64,000 nucleotides of DNA from Ariolimax columbianus (Eukaryota; Mollusca; Gastropoda; Stylommatophora; Arionidae). The translations under genes and the position numbers were made by a program. This document shows positions 21,775 through 31,762 of the stretch, one piece after another; position 1 is the first letter of the stretch, and each line of letters starts with the position of its first letter. The stretch is taken from the NCBI GenBank assembly GCA_036924085.1, contig JAVGWX010000005.1:92635764-92699763 (forward strand). Reading direction: 5' to 3'. The notes below the pieces were generated by a model that was not told where the DNA came from, did no database searches, and saw only the letters and a list, made by a program, of their open reading frames with translations.

Positions 21775-21990
21775 GTTCAGCAAATAGAGCTATCCAAGGT
21801 CCGACAGTCTCAGAGTAGCGGTCTTTAAACAACTGTACCGTCGCAGTCAGGTTGTAGAGTAGGGATGAGCAAGAAATCGCAAACCCGGTTAAAATAATTA
21901 GACCCAATGAAGTGGAATGTAACGTATCGATAGGCTCAGATGTCGAAGCCTCGCTGCAAACTACCACATAACGTTACGAAAAGATTTTTT
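21775..21990 (+). mobile_element. Family C-related, divergent copy
   Basis: GATGTCGAAGCCTCGCTGCA then AACTACCACATAACGTTACG parallels the family C string 'AATATCGCAGTCAAGCTGTAAACTACGACACAAC'. The copy at 53790 shares this diverged form, so these two may be a subfamily. Confidence 0.45.
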
Positions 21991-22084
21991 TTAAAGGTCA
22001 ATGAACAAAAGCAAATAAAGTCCTCAGCTTCAGTAACAAAAGACCGGGTGAATGTGTGTGTTTGTGGGTTCGGGATATCACTTA

Positions 22085-22180
22085 GGAAATTTACAGTGCT
22101 CACGAATAAAGGTAGCCTGCTACTGCAATCGCCACGTAGTGTATGGGTTAGGTTTATGTTTTAGACTTGCAGAAAAATGG
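22085..22180 (-). mobile_element. SINE family B fragment
   Basis: GAATAAAGGTAGCCTGCTAC, TGCAATCGCCACGTAGTGTA and GGTTTATGTTTTAGACTTGC match the body of family B. Confidence 0.6.
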
Positions 22181-22249
22181 AAACTATAACATATGACAGT
22201 TTTGAGCCCCCTTTCACTTCTTCAGTTGACCTAGATCGCAGCTGCTTAA

Positions 22250-22430
22250 ATACTTGTTCCATAGCAGACACTGCTCTCAGGGATGAAGTGTTAGAGACTT
22301 TACTGTACTAGGCCTAAACTTTTCTAAAACAGATATTATGAGCAATTCGTTCCATCCGTCCCTTCACTTCCCTACCATTAAATTAGGTTCCCATTTAGAG
22401 ACGGGCCAGCGATAGCGTGTCAGTAGGGCT
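22250..22430 (-). mobile_element. SINE family A, tail and body
   Basis: TTCCATAGCAGACACTGCTC, then GATGAAGTGTTAGAGACTTT, TGTACTAGGCC and AGGTTCCCATTTAGAGACG in the family A order. The head to the right is lost before the C-rich array. Confidence 0.75.
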
Positions 22431-22509
22431 GGATATACCGTGGAACGTTATCCATGAGAAACAAGACCTCGGGTTTTGAGAGTATAATGTTGTCAATTTG
22501 TCATCTCTG

Positions 22510-23100
22510 CTCCCCCCCCCCCACATCTCTACTCCCCACCCACATCTCTGCTCCCCCGACATGCCTGCTCCCCCGACATGCCTGCCCCCCCCTCCCCCAC
22601 ATGCCTGCTCGCCCCACATGCCTACTCCCCCCCACAGGCCTGCTCCCCCCCCCCACATGCTTACTCCCACCCCATGTCTGCTCCCCCCATGTCTGCTCCC
22701 CCCATGTTTGCTCCCCCCACATGCCTGCTCCCCCCACATGCCTGCTCCCCCCACATGCCTGCTCCCCCCTCATGCCTGCTCCCCCCCCCCCCCACATGCC
22801 TGCTCCCCCCATGCCTGCTCCGCCCAATGTCTGCTCCCCCCATGTCTCCTCCCCCCATGTCTGCTCCCCCCCATGTCTGCTCCCCTCATGCCTCCTCCCC
22901 CCATGTCGGCTTTCCCCATGTCTCCCTCCCCAGGTCTGCTCCCCCCCCCCGATGCCTGCTCCCCCCCATGCCTCCTCCCCCCATGTCTGCTCCCCCCCCA
23001 TGTCTCCCCCCCATGTCTGCTCCCTCCCCCCCCCCCTTGTCTGCTCTCCCACATGTATGCTCTCGACACATGTCTGTTCTCCCTCCCCCTCCCCTGAACA
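22510..23100. repeat. C-rich 14-18 bp array (CCCCCC-ACATGCCTGCT)
   Basis: About 590 bp with around 40 units of a C run (5-12) plus ACATGCCTGCT or ATGTCTGCT. G is almost absent from the C runs, so the minus strand carries dozens of G5-G12 runs spaced about 10 nt. All six frames stay open for long stretches (Pro/Cys/Leu or Gly-rich); these are artefacts. Could form i-motif or G-quadruplex structures. Confidence 0.95.
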
Positions 23101-23144
23101 CATGTCTGGGTGTCCGATGTGTAACTCTTGAACAGTTTACAATG

Positions 23145-23202
23145 GCCATTTCACAATGACCGGTTCACAATGACCGGTTCACAATAACCGTTCACAGTCT
23201 GA
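23145..23202. repeat. Short 14-17 bp repeat
   Basis: TTCACAATGACCGG is repeated three times with drift. Confidence 0.8.
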
Positions 23203-23594
23203 ATATTATGACTTAATGACTTTATGACAAGTTATTGTTAGCTACCGTTTATAATCTTCTTTCTAAAAATGTACGTTTCTTTCAATCACAGACAGCTTGG
23301 TAAAACAAAAATATGTCTGAACGTAAAACCTGTATAGCAATGAGAATATGATAACGTGTGTGAAGACCTGAGGAGTGTTTGAAGTGTTCAGAAAGGATAA
23401 CAAGAGATTGGTTGTAGGAGATGTTTACAACCTCCTCAGGAACGTGTTTATGGCAACATTCTGACGCCTGCGCAATAACTGAATGAATAATGCATCTCTT
23501 GTTCCTTCTGTTTTGCTCCAGCCGGAGTATATGGCTACCACTACAGTTGGTCTCTTCGGGAAGACTGCATTACATAATTGTCAACGCTTTACCA
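23203..23594. other. No recognised feature
   Basis: Nothing supportable. Confidence 0.3.
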
Positions 23595-23712
23595 GTGTTA
23601 AATGTGTGTTACACAATGAGGTTGCTAGCCCCGTCCATATATCTCTGTAGTGTCTTTTACAAAATACATGGAAGTGCAGTGATACTATTTATTCCTCCCC
23701 AGTAATGGTCTT
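23595..23712. repeat. Interspersed family F copy
   Basis: ATGAGGTTGCTAGCCCCGTC, ATCTCTGTAGTGTCTTTTAC, ATACATGGAAGTGCAGTGAT and ACTATTTATTCCTCCCCAGT align with 46555-46685 in order. Confidence 0.6.
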
Positions 23713-23864
23713 GGAATTCACTTGAGGAAGTGTCTCATTGGTTGACCAGAAATATAGGAACCATAGAGAAACGTTGAGTCTATGATGTGTACACAAATGA
23801 TGTGTTTGCTCAAACGATCACGAAGATACGAATTTTCTGCTCTCGAAAAACATGTGTAACAAAC

Positions 23865-23968
23865 GGCAGAAAATACAGTGAAGTAATAGTCAGTCCAGAT
23901 TCGAACCACGGACCTCCATGTGACGAATGCGCCTTGCCACGTGAGATCAGTTAAAGTACTCAAAAAGC
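23865..23968 (-). mobile_element. SINE family H, tRNA-like head
   Basis: The minus strand reads CACGTGGCAAGGCGCATTCG, TCACATGGAGGTCCGTGG, then GGTTCGAATCTGGAC (a good B box). GTGGCAAGGCGCAT corresponds to the A-box region. Tail CTGTATTTTCTGCCG. Confidence 0.75.
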
Positions 23969-24104
23969 AAAACACCTCTAAAACTTGTCCAAAACGGTCG
24001 TGTTTCGGGATTCATGACTGAAGACAATTAAATATAAGCCGAATTCGATACAGACGTACCTACAGACTCGATGACTTCCTAACCTTCCCACCATCAAGCA
24101 TAGA

Positions 24105-24268
24105 CCACATACAGACCAGCTGGGACAGCCTCTTGCTAGCATGATACATACAGTCCAGCTGAGACAGCCTCTTGCTAGCATGATACATACAGACCAGCTG
24201 GGACAGCCTCTTGCTAGCATGATACATACAGACCAGCTGGGACAGCCTCTTGCTAGCATGATTCATAA
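24105..24268. repeat. 39-bp tandem array, 4 copies
   Basis: GACCAGCTGGGACAGCCTCT plus TGCTAGCATGATACATACA, nearly identical copies, with a 39-bp period. Both minus-strand 13-residue repeat frames are by-products. Confidence 0.95.
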
Positions 24269-24639
24269 CAATAATCCTGAATACCACAAGATAGCTTTAT
24301 AGATGCATTCTCTGTAATACAGCTCTGAACAGTGACAAACCTATGTACGTGAGGGATTAACTTAGCAAGTTAGTTGTCAAACAGCCAACCAAACATGGGC
24401 GCTACCATCCCAGTGTGACGTATAGTGGGATAAGAAGGTAGAGAGGTTTCGAAAAATGTAAGAAGAATCTGAATCAGAAGATATTGGAATATCATACTTT
24501 GGCAGAAAGAAAGTTATCCAGGTTCTCAGAAGAAAACCATGTAACGAGAAGTCAGAGATGTTAAATGACAGGAGATTGGGAATATGACATTGAAATAAAA
24601 TACTGTGACAAAAATAGAGCTATTCAGGTTCTTAGAAGA

Positions 24640-24905
24640 GAACAGACTAACCTAAAGACTATTACATCGTTTACAGACAGACAGGTCACTTTTTTTGGTC
24701 TCAGAACAAGACCGCGACAGACTGGACAATTCCATGTACAAGCTAGGATTGTCTGCTTCACCACTTTGCACACGCGAACTACACGAACGAACCACTGAGC
24801 ATGTTTTACAGGTCTTCATCAGCACAGCCAGTGAAGGAAGATACACTGGCTCAACGATTCAACACTAGACACGAAACCATACGGCACCAAAAGGCGCTCT
24901 AAGCA
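24640..24905 (+). mobile_element. LINE C-terminal zinc-knuckle remnant (I-like)
   Basis: The plus strand reads TFFGLRTRPRQTGQFHVQ (from the conserved 'FRLRTGHxxLxxH' block). In another frame it then reads TEHVLQVF, followed by HWLNDSTLDTKPYG, which corresponds to the 'TxEHxLQxCP ... xWPxxxxLxxKLWG' end of LINEs that carry RNase H. There are at least two frameshifts. It may belong with the RNase H remnant family at 44.9 kb. Confidence 0.7.
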
Positions 24906-24979
24906 ACAGTTCAGGTCACCCAGGAACTCGTGTGAACATCAAACATGTGATCATAAATAAAGAATATCTCTTCCTTGTG

Positions 24980-25080
24980 GCAAGGTGATTTTGTTACTTG
25001 GAGGAACGGGTTCGAATCCGGGCTTTCTACTCTACTTTCTCTTTTGTTTTTCGTTATATATGTTTTATGATCGCTGAAAA
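24980..25080 (+). mobile_element. SINE family H, tRNA-like head
   Basis: CTTGTGGCAAGGTGATTTTG, TTACTTGGAGGAACGG, GGTTCGAATCCGGGC (clear B box), then CTACTTTCTCTTTTGTTTTT. Same architecture as 40130 and 23865. Confidence 0.8.
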
Positions 25081-25169
25081 ATACTTGTTTTGGTGATATT
25101 TACCACTTCCAGATACCTAGAGATATGGACATGTACCGACATGTGATCACATATTGATTACTAGACTCA

Positions 25170-25880
25170 TGCCCTTCCTTCTCTATATGTCCTGTTTTTC
25201 TTGGTTATCTTCTCCATCTTTTTCTGCCTCTTATCCTTACTTCACTTCTTCATCTATATTTGTTAGCTCCTATACTACCTCCCTCATCATCGATAATGTC
25301 TAATTCTTTATCTTCTACCTTTTCTTCTCTCAATCTTCACTTCTTAGTCTATATGTTCTTTTCTTGCGAACTTCTGTATTGAATTCTTCCTTTACGATAC
25401 TGGTAACCTCGCTAGGGTCAAAGACTATCTGTGTGAGTCAGAGACAGGAATCGACCCACTACCACACTGAGAGTATATCATTAGGCACTAACAATGTGAA
25501 CTTTAGGGTAGAAGACTCCACTTCTTGTTATTGTTCTTCTTTGTTTTGTACATATTCCTCTTCTTTGTCTCCAATTTCTTCATCTTCTACTACTTCTTCA
25601 TCATCTACGTGTTCAAGTTCTTCTCCGTGTTCTTTCATTTTTCTTTGTCTTTCTTTTCTTTTCTCTCTTCTTGTAGTTACTCATATTGTTTCTACCTCTT
25701 CGTCTCCCCCCTCCTTTTCTCATTCACTCCGTTGTTTTTGTCTCGTGTATGTATGATTGCATTTTTTAAACTTTAAATAATTATTGTTGCTCTTCTTGCG
25801 CTTCGTTCCTTCCTCTTCTTATGTATCTTTTTTCTCTTCTTCTTCTTCTCTATTTTCTATTTGTTCTGATTCTACCCCTT
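25170..25880. repeat. Pyrimidine-rich, TTC-biased region
   Basis: Scattered TTCTTCATCTTCTACT-type stretches over 700 bp. A 130-codon Ser-rich frame (25364-25756) follows from this composition and shows no domain. Confidence 0.7.
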
Positions 25881-26214
25881 TCTCCCTTTAATGCTTCCTT
25901 CTTTTGAACTCTAAATAAGCATTAACCAACACGGCAGACACAAATCCTGCGCCAAAGCAGTTCATAATCTCTATAAGTCCCATCTTCCACCAATTCCCCT
26001 TAAACTCCAGTACAAGAGACACATCCAGAACAAAACTTATTTATTCAGAGACCTGAGGAGAATTTCAATTTCTTTTCCAGACTTTGAGTGTTGCAAGTTA
26101 GTCGGCTTACTATGGCTATACTGGTCTTAAGTTGCCTGTCTTCAGTTTAAACTTAGATCCCAGACCTTTTGGTTGGATTGACGGTAAGATTTCGAGACAT
26201 CATAACATATAGGA
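25881..26214. other. No recognised feature
   Basis: Nothing supportable. Confidence 0.3.
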
Positions 26215-26450
26215 GAGTCTAACGACAGCTGTAGAAAGTTTGTGTATCACATTATATATGCCGGATTCAGTCCCCGTTATTGACATGTTCAAATACGCCC
26301 AGCTGTAAATTGGTACTTGGCTTACAGTTTGGAAAGGAAAGGCAAGGAGGAAAGGAACTGACCACTTATGCTTTAATAAAAGCTGGTCTAGTTTACTTAA
26401 TTCTCTTACACCTCATCCCCAACTGCAGTGTCTGCTATGTGCCTTCTGTT
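26215..26450 (+). mobile_element. SINE family A, near full length
   Basis: Plus orientation: head ending in CCGGATTCAGTCCCCGTTAT (decayed B box), TTGACATGTTC, CCCAGCTGTAAATTGGTACT, TGGCTTACAG, then CACCTCATCCCCAACTGCAG and TGTCTGCTATGTG. This is the reverse complement, block by block, of the copy at 62165-62400. Confidence 0.75.
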
Positions 26451-26526
26451 ATCTTTCACAGTGAATTGAATGTGTGTGTTACCGAAGCAATGAATAGTAT
26501 CTATGTAACCTGCTTGGCACGTCGTA

Positions 26527-26552
26527 AGGGGGGGGGGGGGGGGGCGGGGCAG
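26527..26552. repeat. Poly-G tract
   Basis: A run of about 17 G followed by CGGGGC. Confidence 0.9.
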
Positions 26553-26639
26553 GAGAAACTCTAAACTACAAAACAAGAAACAGAATCCCACAATAGTCAG
26601 TGATAGAAAAAGAGCTACTAACATCACTATTAAAAACCC

Positions 26640-26765
26640 CCAGTTCTCTATAGAGCAGTCCAATCCTCCTGGTAAGGGTCATTCCTACCAGTTCTCTATA
26701 GAGCAGTCGTCCTCCTGGCAAAGGTCATTCTATCGAGTTCTATATATAGTAGTCAATCCTTCCTG
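26640..26765. repeat. 48-bp repeat, 2.5 copies
   Basis: CAGTTCTCTATAGAGCAGTC and CTCCTGGxAAxGGTCATTC occur twice, with a third decayed copy (GAGTTCTATATATAGTAGTC). It abuts the CCAAT-containing array. Confidence 0.85.
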
Positions 26766-27538
26766 TCCATTGGGTCACACCAATCAGCAATGGTTTCTGT
26801 TCCTGTCCCATCACTGGGTCACACCAATCAGCAATTGTTTATATTCCTGTCCATTGGGTCACACCAATCAGCAATGGTTTCTGTTTCTGTCCATTGGGTC
26901 ACACCAATCAGCAATGGTTTCTGTTTCTGTCCACTAGGTCACACCAATCAGCAATGGTTTCTGTTCCTGTCCACTAGGTCACACTAATCAGCAATGGTTT
27001 ATGTTCCTGTCCATTGGGTCACACCAATCAGCAATGGTTTCTGTTCCTGTCCATTGGGTCACACCAATCAGCAATGGTTTCTGTTCCTGTCCACTAGGTC
27101 ACACCAATCAGCAATGGTTTATGTTCCTGTCTCATCACTGGGTCACACCAATCAGCAATGGTTTCTGTTCCTGTCTACTAGGTCACACCAATCAGCAATG
27201 GTTTATGTTCCTGTCCACTAGGTCACACCAATCAGCAATGGTTTATGTTCCTGTCTCATCACTGGGTCACACCAATCAGCAATGGTTTCTGTTCCTGTCT
27301 ACTAGGTCACACCAATCAGCAATGGTTTATGTTCCTGTCCACTAGGTCACACCAATCAGCAATGGTTTATGTTCCTGTCCATTGGGTCACACCAATCAGC
27401 AATGGTTTCTGTTCCTGTCCACTGGATCACACCAATCAGCAATGGTTTCTGTTCCTGTCCATTGGGTCACACCAATCAGCAATGGTTTCTGTTCCTGTCC
27501 ACTGGGTCACACCAATCAGCAATGGTTTCTGTTTACGT
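26765..27538. repeat. 40-bp array with a CCAAT motif in every unit, 19 copies
   Basis: The unit GGTCACACCAATCAGCAATGG plus TTTCTGTTCCTGTCCATTG-like sequence has 19 copies; 18 carry ACCAATCAG and one carries ACTAATCAG. A 46-bp variant (CTCATCACTGG) appears three times, and a three-unit block of about 126 bp is itself repeated in tandem (27100-27350). The long open frames are by-products: 40 is not a multiple of three, so each frame cycles through the same three reading phases without a stop. ACCAATCAG equals the NF-Y (CCAAT-box) consensus; function is unproven. Confidence 0.95.
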
Positions 27539-28000
27539 CTCACCACTGGAATGCACAAAGTTGTGACCTCCTTTGTTTCATATTTGTTTACAGGTGACAT
27601 TCCACTGGTGACGTGCCAGGTCAATTCTAGCGTCTGTTAGCCCCTTGAATAAACCATCGACTATTTTTTAGACTGGTGGAGATGGAAGCGTAAATTAGAA
27701 CTAGGTAGACCCGCAGCATGCCAGGCGCCATCTAAGCCGCTCCACTAACCACATAACCAAGACCTGAAGTTATAGCAACACAGTCCCCTCTTTTGCCACA
27801 TATTCTCTGTGGGGCAAATATCCCTAGAATAATTTGAAAGGATTTTGAACTCGAATTTTGCTCGAGCAGCGGCCGTTAGGCCTACTCTTTTCGATTTTCA
27901 ACTGCAAAGATGTTGTTAACGTGCGCGCCACTGCACACGCGTGTCTGATCTCACTACTCAGAGATCAGGGGAAATATTTTACCGGATGATCCAAGTGAAA
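27539..28000. other. No certain feature; possible tRNA-like head at 27690-27770
   Basis: On the minus strand TGGTTAGTGGAGCGGCTTAG resembles a tRNA D-arm/A box and GCGGGTCTACC could be a decayed B box. Too weak for a firm SINE call. Confidence 0.25.
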
Positions 28001-28078
28001 AAAATGTCGGTCTCCACCCGTGACCTCCAACACCCGAGGCGAACAACCTTACATCGAGACCACTGGGTCCCCCCCACC
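28000..28078 (-). mobile_element. Possible tRNA-like SINE head
   Basis: The minus strand reads CCCAGTGGTCTCGATGTAAG, GCCTCGGGTGTTGGAGG and TCACGGGTGGAGACC, spaced like a tRNA D-arm, anticodon and T-arm. The B box has lost its TTCGA core. Confidence 0.35.
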
Positions 28079-28423
28079 CATATACATGTCGTTAAAGACA
28101 ATCCAGGAACGTGTGCATGAGACTAGTGGCCCCATCATGCAAGACAGGTTGCTACAGAAACTACCACAGCAGGAACTCTTAAAATGCTTTGCCACAGGCT
28201 TCCTATCGGAGGTCAACTGGAATGGGGGCTCCATACTTCAGCTGGAGCGAAATAGTGATGACGACATACTGCGATTGTGTCTCCACGTGGAAGAACATTT
28301 TAGGAACAAATGATTTACGTAGGTCAAGGACTTGGTCTATACCGAAACTTGCCATGCTTTGTATGATATATTGCATCACTTCCGTGTTTGTTAAATGTGT
28401 CTGTGCTCGTGGGGCAATGCACA
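28079..28423. other. Unassigned open frame, 28020-28313
   Basis: A 97-codon plus frame contains SLKTIQERVHETSGPIMQDR. This faintly recalls the C-terminal tail of mariner-type transposases ('LxxRIxxxVxxIxxxML'), but the usual ending is absent. I do not assign a function. Confidence 0.2.
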
Positions 28424-28424
28424 T

Positions 28425-28481
<57 letters not shown>

Positions 28482-28490
28482 AGTGTGTGT
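28424..28490. repeat. (GT)n microsatellite
   Basis: GTGTGTGTGTGTGTGTGTGT with GAGTG interruptions. Confidence 0.95.
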
Positions 28491-28594
28491 GAAGAGGGGA
28501 GGGGAAGAGGGACCAATACAAATATATGAATTGAACTACTGTTGAGAACTTGGTGTTTATAAACGCCTTTTCTCCGATAAGTTTGCTGTTTTAA

Positions 28595-28700
28595 AGAAGT
28601 GAATGGCAGTGCAGATTGGGTCTCGAGGACTTGGGTTCAAAACGTCGTTAAAAACATAGTTATTTTTGCCGTGCTGGGTAAAGTAAAAACCGAACGAGTA
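28595..28700 (+). mobile_element. Possible family H-type SINE, degenerate
   Basis: GGCAGTGCAGATTGGGTCTC, GAGGACTTGGGTTCAAAACG (B-box-like) and a trailing ATTTTTGCCGTGCTGG. The head is recognisable only by spacing. Confidence 0.4.
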
Positions 28701-28719
28701 GAGTACGAGAAGACTACAG

Positions 28720-28960
28720 AGACTACCGACCTTAACTTAACTTAACCTTTTAATACTTGTTTAGAAGACTCTGCAGAGTCGGTAAACAACCAATTTCTTT
28801 TACATGTCATTTCCCTAAAAGCTATGTGCATCCAATATATTCTTAAATGCATTAATTGTCCCTGCCTCCAACCACTTCATGTGGCAATGCATTCCTGGAA
28901 TTCACCTCTCTCTAATTAAAAAATATTTCCTATTATCTTTTCTGGACCTCCTACGTCCCC
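28720..28960 (-). mobile_element. CR1-like LINE 3' end, copy 2
   Basis: Begins with CCTTAACTTAACTTAACC (the tail repeat) then GTTTAGAAGACTCTGCAGAG, CTAAAAGCTATGTGCATCCA and GGCAATGCATTCC, aligned with 59290-59530. Cut off at 28960. Confidence 0.8.
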
Positions 28961-29574
28961 GCCACCCCCTCCCCCACCCCCACCTCCCAGCCTAATACAT
29001 TGTGACAGTGGACTTCAAGAATGGAAATCAGTGTGACATGGATTGCATTTGTTTTCCTATCGTTTATTTATTTATTTATTTATGTGTGCGTTTTTGTTTG
29101 TGTAGAAAAATGAAATATTGCTTTTGTTGCGTGGAAAATGTGAACTCGTAGAAAAAAAAATTCAGCACGGTTATTTCTGTATTTCTTGTACGCTTTGATA
29201 CAGCTCTTCACTTTTACAAATTATCCATCTCTATATTTTTGTTTGTTTAAGCATTTTTTTTTTCTGTAAAACTCAAATTGAGATATTTATGAAGTGCCAG
29301 CCTTTTGACATTATTTTTCATTGGTGGAACGTTTTCATTATGTTACGGAACCTATCGAGTTTCAAAGATATTAGGTCTTCCACTAAACTTCAAATTTTCA
29401 ACTCACATGTGCCGTTTCTGTTACTGTATTGCGCCAAAGCGAGGCGCACGACGATGATTGGTTCCAAAAACTGTCAGTCTTTCATTAATAAATGTTTGCA
29501 CAGAATACACCGGCTGCACTAGCATAAAAGGGCCACCAATATAGATTTTTTAGAACGAATGCGTCAATCCCCAA
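28961..29574. other. No recognised feature; C-rich patch and (TTTA)n
   Basis: CCACCCCCTCCCCCACCCCC at 28962 and TTTATTTATTTATTTATTTA at 29065. Otherwise nothing. Confidence 0.4.
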
Positions 29575-29835
29575 CGTGGAGACGGCGTGGGCCAGTGGAT
29601 ATGGGACACGGCTCACAACCCAAAGGTGCTGGGTTCAGCACCGACCGTTACCCCAGGGTAGAAAATCTTAGAAAATGCAGGAGGAAGGAGACCCTTACAT
29701 AAAATGCATGCCGAAGTCGGATGAACTGGGCCGACAGGCGCAAAATAAAAACATAGTGCAACACACACAACCTTGAGAAATAGAGAAATAAGGAAAAGGA
29801 AAATAAAATCCCAAGTGTACCAGGACTTAGTGCGG
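29575..29835 (+). mobile_element. SINE family D with tRNA-like head
   Basis: Head GGCGTGGGCCAGTGGATATG (A-box-like), CACGGCTCACAACCCAAAG, GTGCTGGGTTCAGCACC (B box). Body: AAATGCATGCCGAAGTCGGA, TGAACTGGGCCGACAGGCGC. Tail: CACACAACCTTGAGAAATAG. The AAATGC-TGCCGAAGTCGGATG block is shared with family C, so the two families have a module in common. Confidence 0.75.
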
Positions 29836-29879
29836 CTGGGACACACATTGTAAGAGGACACCAAATAATGTTATGCCAG

Positions 29880-30145
29880 TCTCTTTTTTTGGGCCACGAA
29901 CGGCTAGCTGAGTGGACACCACGGGCCTAATTGTAGAATGGATAAAGCACATAACATTGCGGCAGCTGGTCAGACATTGAACCAGCCGGACGTGTTGGCG
30001 GGAGATAAACACGCTCAGAAAGGTCTATTTTGTGTTTGTTGAGGGCCTATGCTCTACTGAGGGTAAACAAAAGACGAATGATTATTGATGATTGTGATTG
30101 ATTATTGATGCTTATGATGGATCGAATGTTCACCCTGTATTTTCT
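29880..30145. repeat. Unassigned interspersed repeat, copy 1
   Basis: GATTATTGATGCTTATGATG, GATCGAATGTTCACC and TGTATTT at 30095-30140 recur at 30965-31010, each preceded by GATTATTGA/GATTGATGATT short repeats. 29930-30000 may be a tRNA-like head, undecided. Confidence 0.5.
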
Positions 30146-30939
30146 TCTGATTGAATGTTACATTCAATAAACAATTTATATTCCGCCGAATAATTCTGCA
30201 ACCTACCGTACTGCACACTTGCCAAGAAACGTATAAGAGCCAAAAAGGTGACGGTTGTAAGAAGCTACTTTCTGTAAAAGGCGTCATACTTACTAACCGA
30301 ATACGACAAGGTTTATTTGACACATTGTCAGACAACATACATTGTCTTTTGGCAGAGAATGTTTCGTCTCGGATTTTGTTTTTTTAAACTGAGAATGCTG
30401 TCATGAGTATTGAACTGGGTTTAAGCGATTGACAACTCACGCTCGTGACGACCCACAATATCAGGTGACGACTCTAATGTTGCGCAGGCTCGTGAGATGG
30501 TGCGAACCAATCGCTGTCTGGCAATTTCGGAAATAGCAGAAGAATGCAATATCCCCATAGGATCGTGTCTTGACAATTTAACAGAGAAAATGGTGTTAGT
30601 TGTGAAGAGACAACGTCTGGCTTTTTGACCACGGCGATCGCATGCCGAGACATCACTGCTGGTTCATCAATTTTTGGCAAAAGGAAAGGTAATTGAACTC
30701 CTTTCGCTGCTCTACTCACCTGACTGCACATCAATATATATATTTCTATTTCTAAAGCAGAAATCCAGCTTGAAATTTGGACGATTTTAAACAATTGAAG
30801 AAACCAAGGAAAATTCGCAGGCTAAACTACACATGGTCTCCCGAAAATGCTTACCATGAAGTTCGAATTGTGTTTTGAACGATGTATTAATAGAAGTGAA
30901 CGCGCGCGTGTGTGTGTGTGTGAGTGGTGGGGTGAGAGG
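30146..30939. other. No recognised feature
   Basis: Only short (GT)n at 30900-30925. Confidence 0.3.
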
Positions 30940-31040
30940 GTGGGGGATGATGATTGATTATTGAGGATTGATGATTGATGCTTATGATGGATCGAATGTT
31001 CACCCCGTATTTCGAGAAATACAATGATGACTAGGCTCCA
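30940..31040. repeat. Unassigned interspersed repeat, copy 2
   Basis: TGATGCTTATGATGGATCGA, ATGTTCACCCCGTATTT; partner of 30095-30140. Preceded by a G-rich (GTGGTGGGG) patch. Confidence 0.55.
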
Positions 31041-31554
31041 GGTAAACCCCAAAAAACTGTTACAAAAAAAAGTTCTAAAATTATTTGAATAGCCCTTGCT
31101 TTTCTTGTTTCCCATTAAACTATTCGTACCTGAGTTCTTACTCGTGGTGAATTATTTCCTGTTGTCGGACTGAAGTTTCTTTACTAGATCCATGGGTATA
31201 CTGAGGGTGGTGGTCCTGGGGGTTCTCACTGCACTGTAAAACAAGACTTATCAGCTGTACCACCAGGGGAGGAATCACACTGTCAAGTCCTATTACCCAA
31301 ACTGATTTAACAGTCTGTTTTTAGGTGTACGGCGTAGCCGACATCTGGGCTATTGGTCAATATGTGATACTTGTACCTAACCAGGTAGTATATAGATTAG
31401 CATGTTTCACCTGTTCATGATGTTATTCCACATACTCGTGATAGTAGATATGAATAGTGTGGCAACCCACAATCAATCAATGATCGTAACAATTTAGATT
31501 CAGTAATAACCAATAGGTAAATAATCAATGTGTGCACAGTAAGAGACTGCAGTT
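31041..31554. other. No recognised feature
   Basis: Nothing supportable. Confidence 0.3.
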
Positions 31555-31762
31555 AAAAGCTTTTCGTGTATGGAGTGACGTCATGAAGAACAAGTTAGCC
31601 GTGCATGGAGTGACGTCAGGGACAAGTTAGTCGTGAGTGGAGCGACGTCAGAAAAGACAAGAGTCATGTACGTCAGAAAAGACAATTTAGTCATGCATGG
31701 AAGAACGTCAGAGAAGATAAGTTAGTCATGCAGGGAACAGCGTCAGACAGAACGAGTCAGAA
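31555..31762. repeat. About 36-bp array containing CRE-like TGACGTCA motifs, 6 copies
   Basis: The unit CATGGAGTGACGTCAG...GACAAGTTAGTCGTG has the first two copies carrying GTGACGTCAT and GTGACGTCAG, and later copies GCGACGTCAG, TACGTCAG and GAACGTCAG. The perfect palindrome TGACGTCA equals the CREB/ATF site. Diverged array. Confidence 0.85.

Noticed and set aside
22454..23159. Proline/cysteine-rich and glycine-rich frames on both strands as secreted or structural proteins
   Set aside because: All frames on both strands are open because of the C-rich array; no signal peptide or codon bias.
25364..25776. Serine-rich or phenylalanine-rich protein
   Set aside because: Product of a TTC-rich low-complexity tract.
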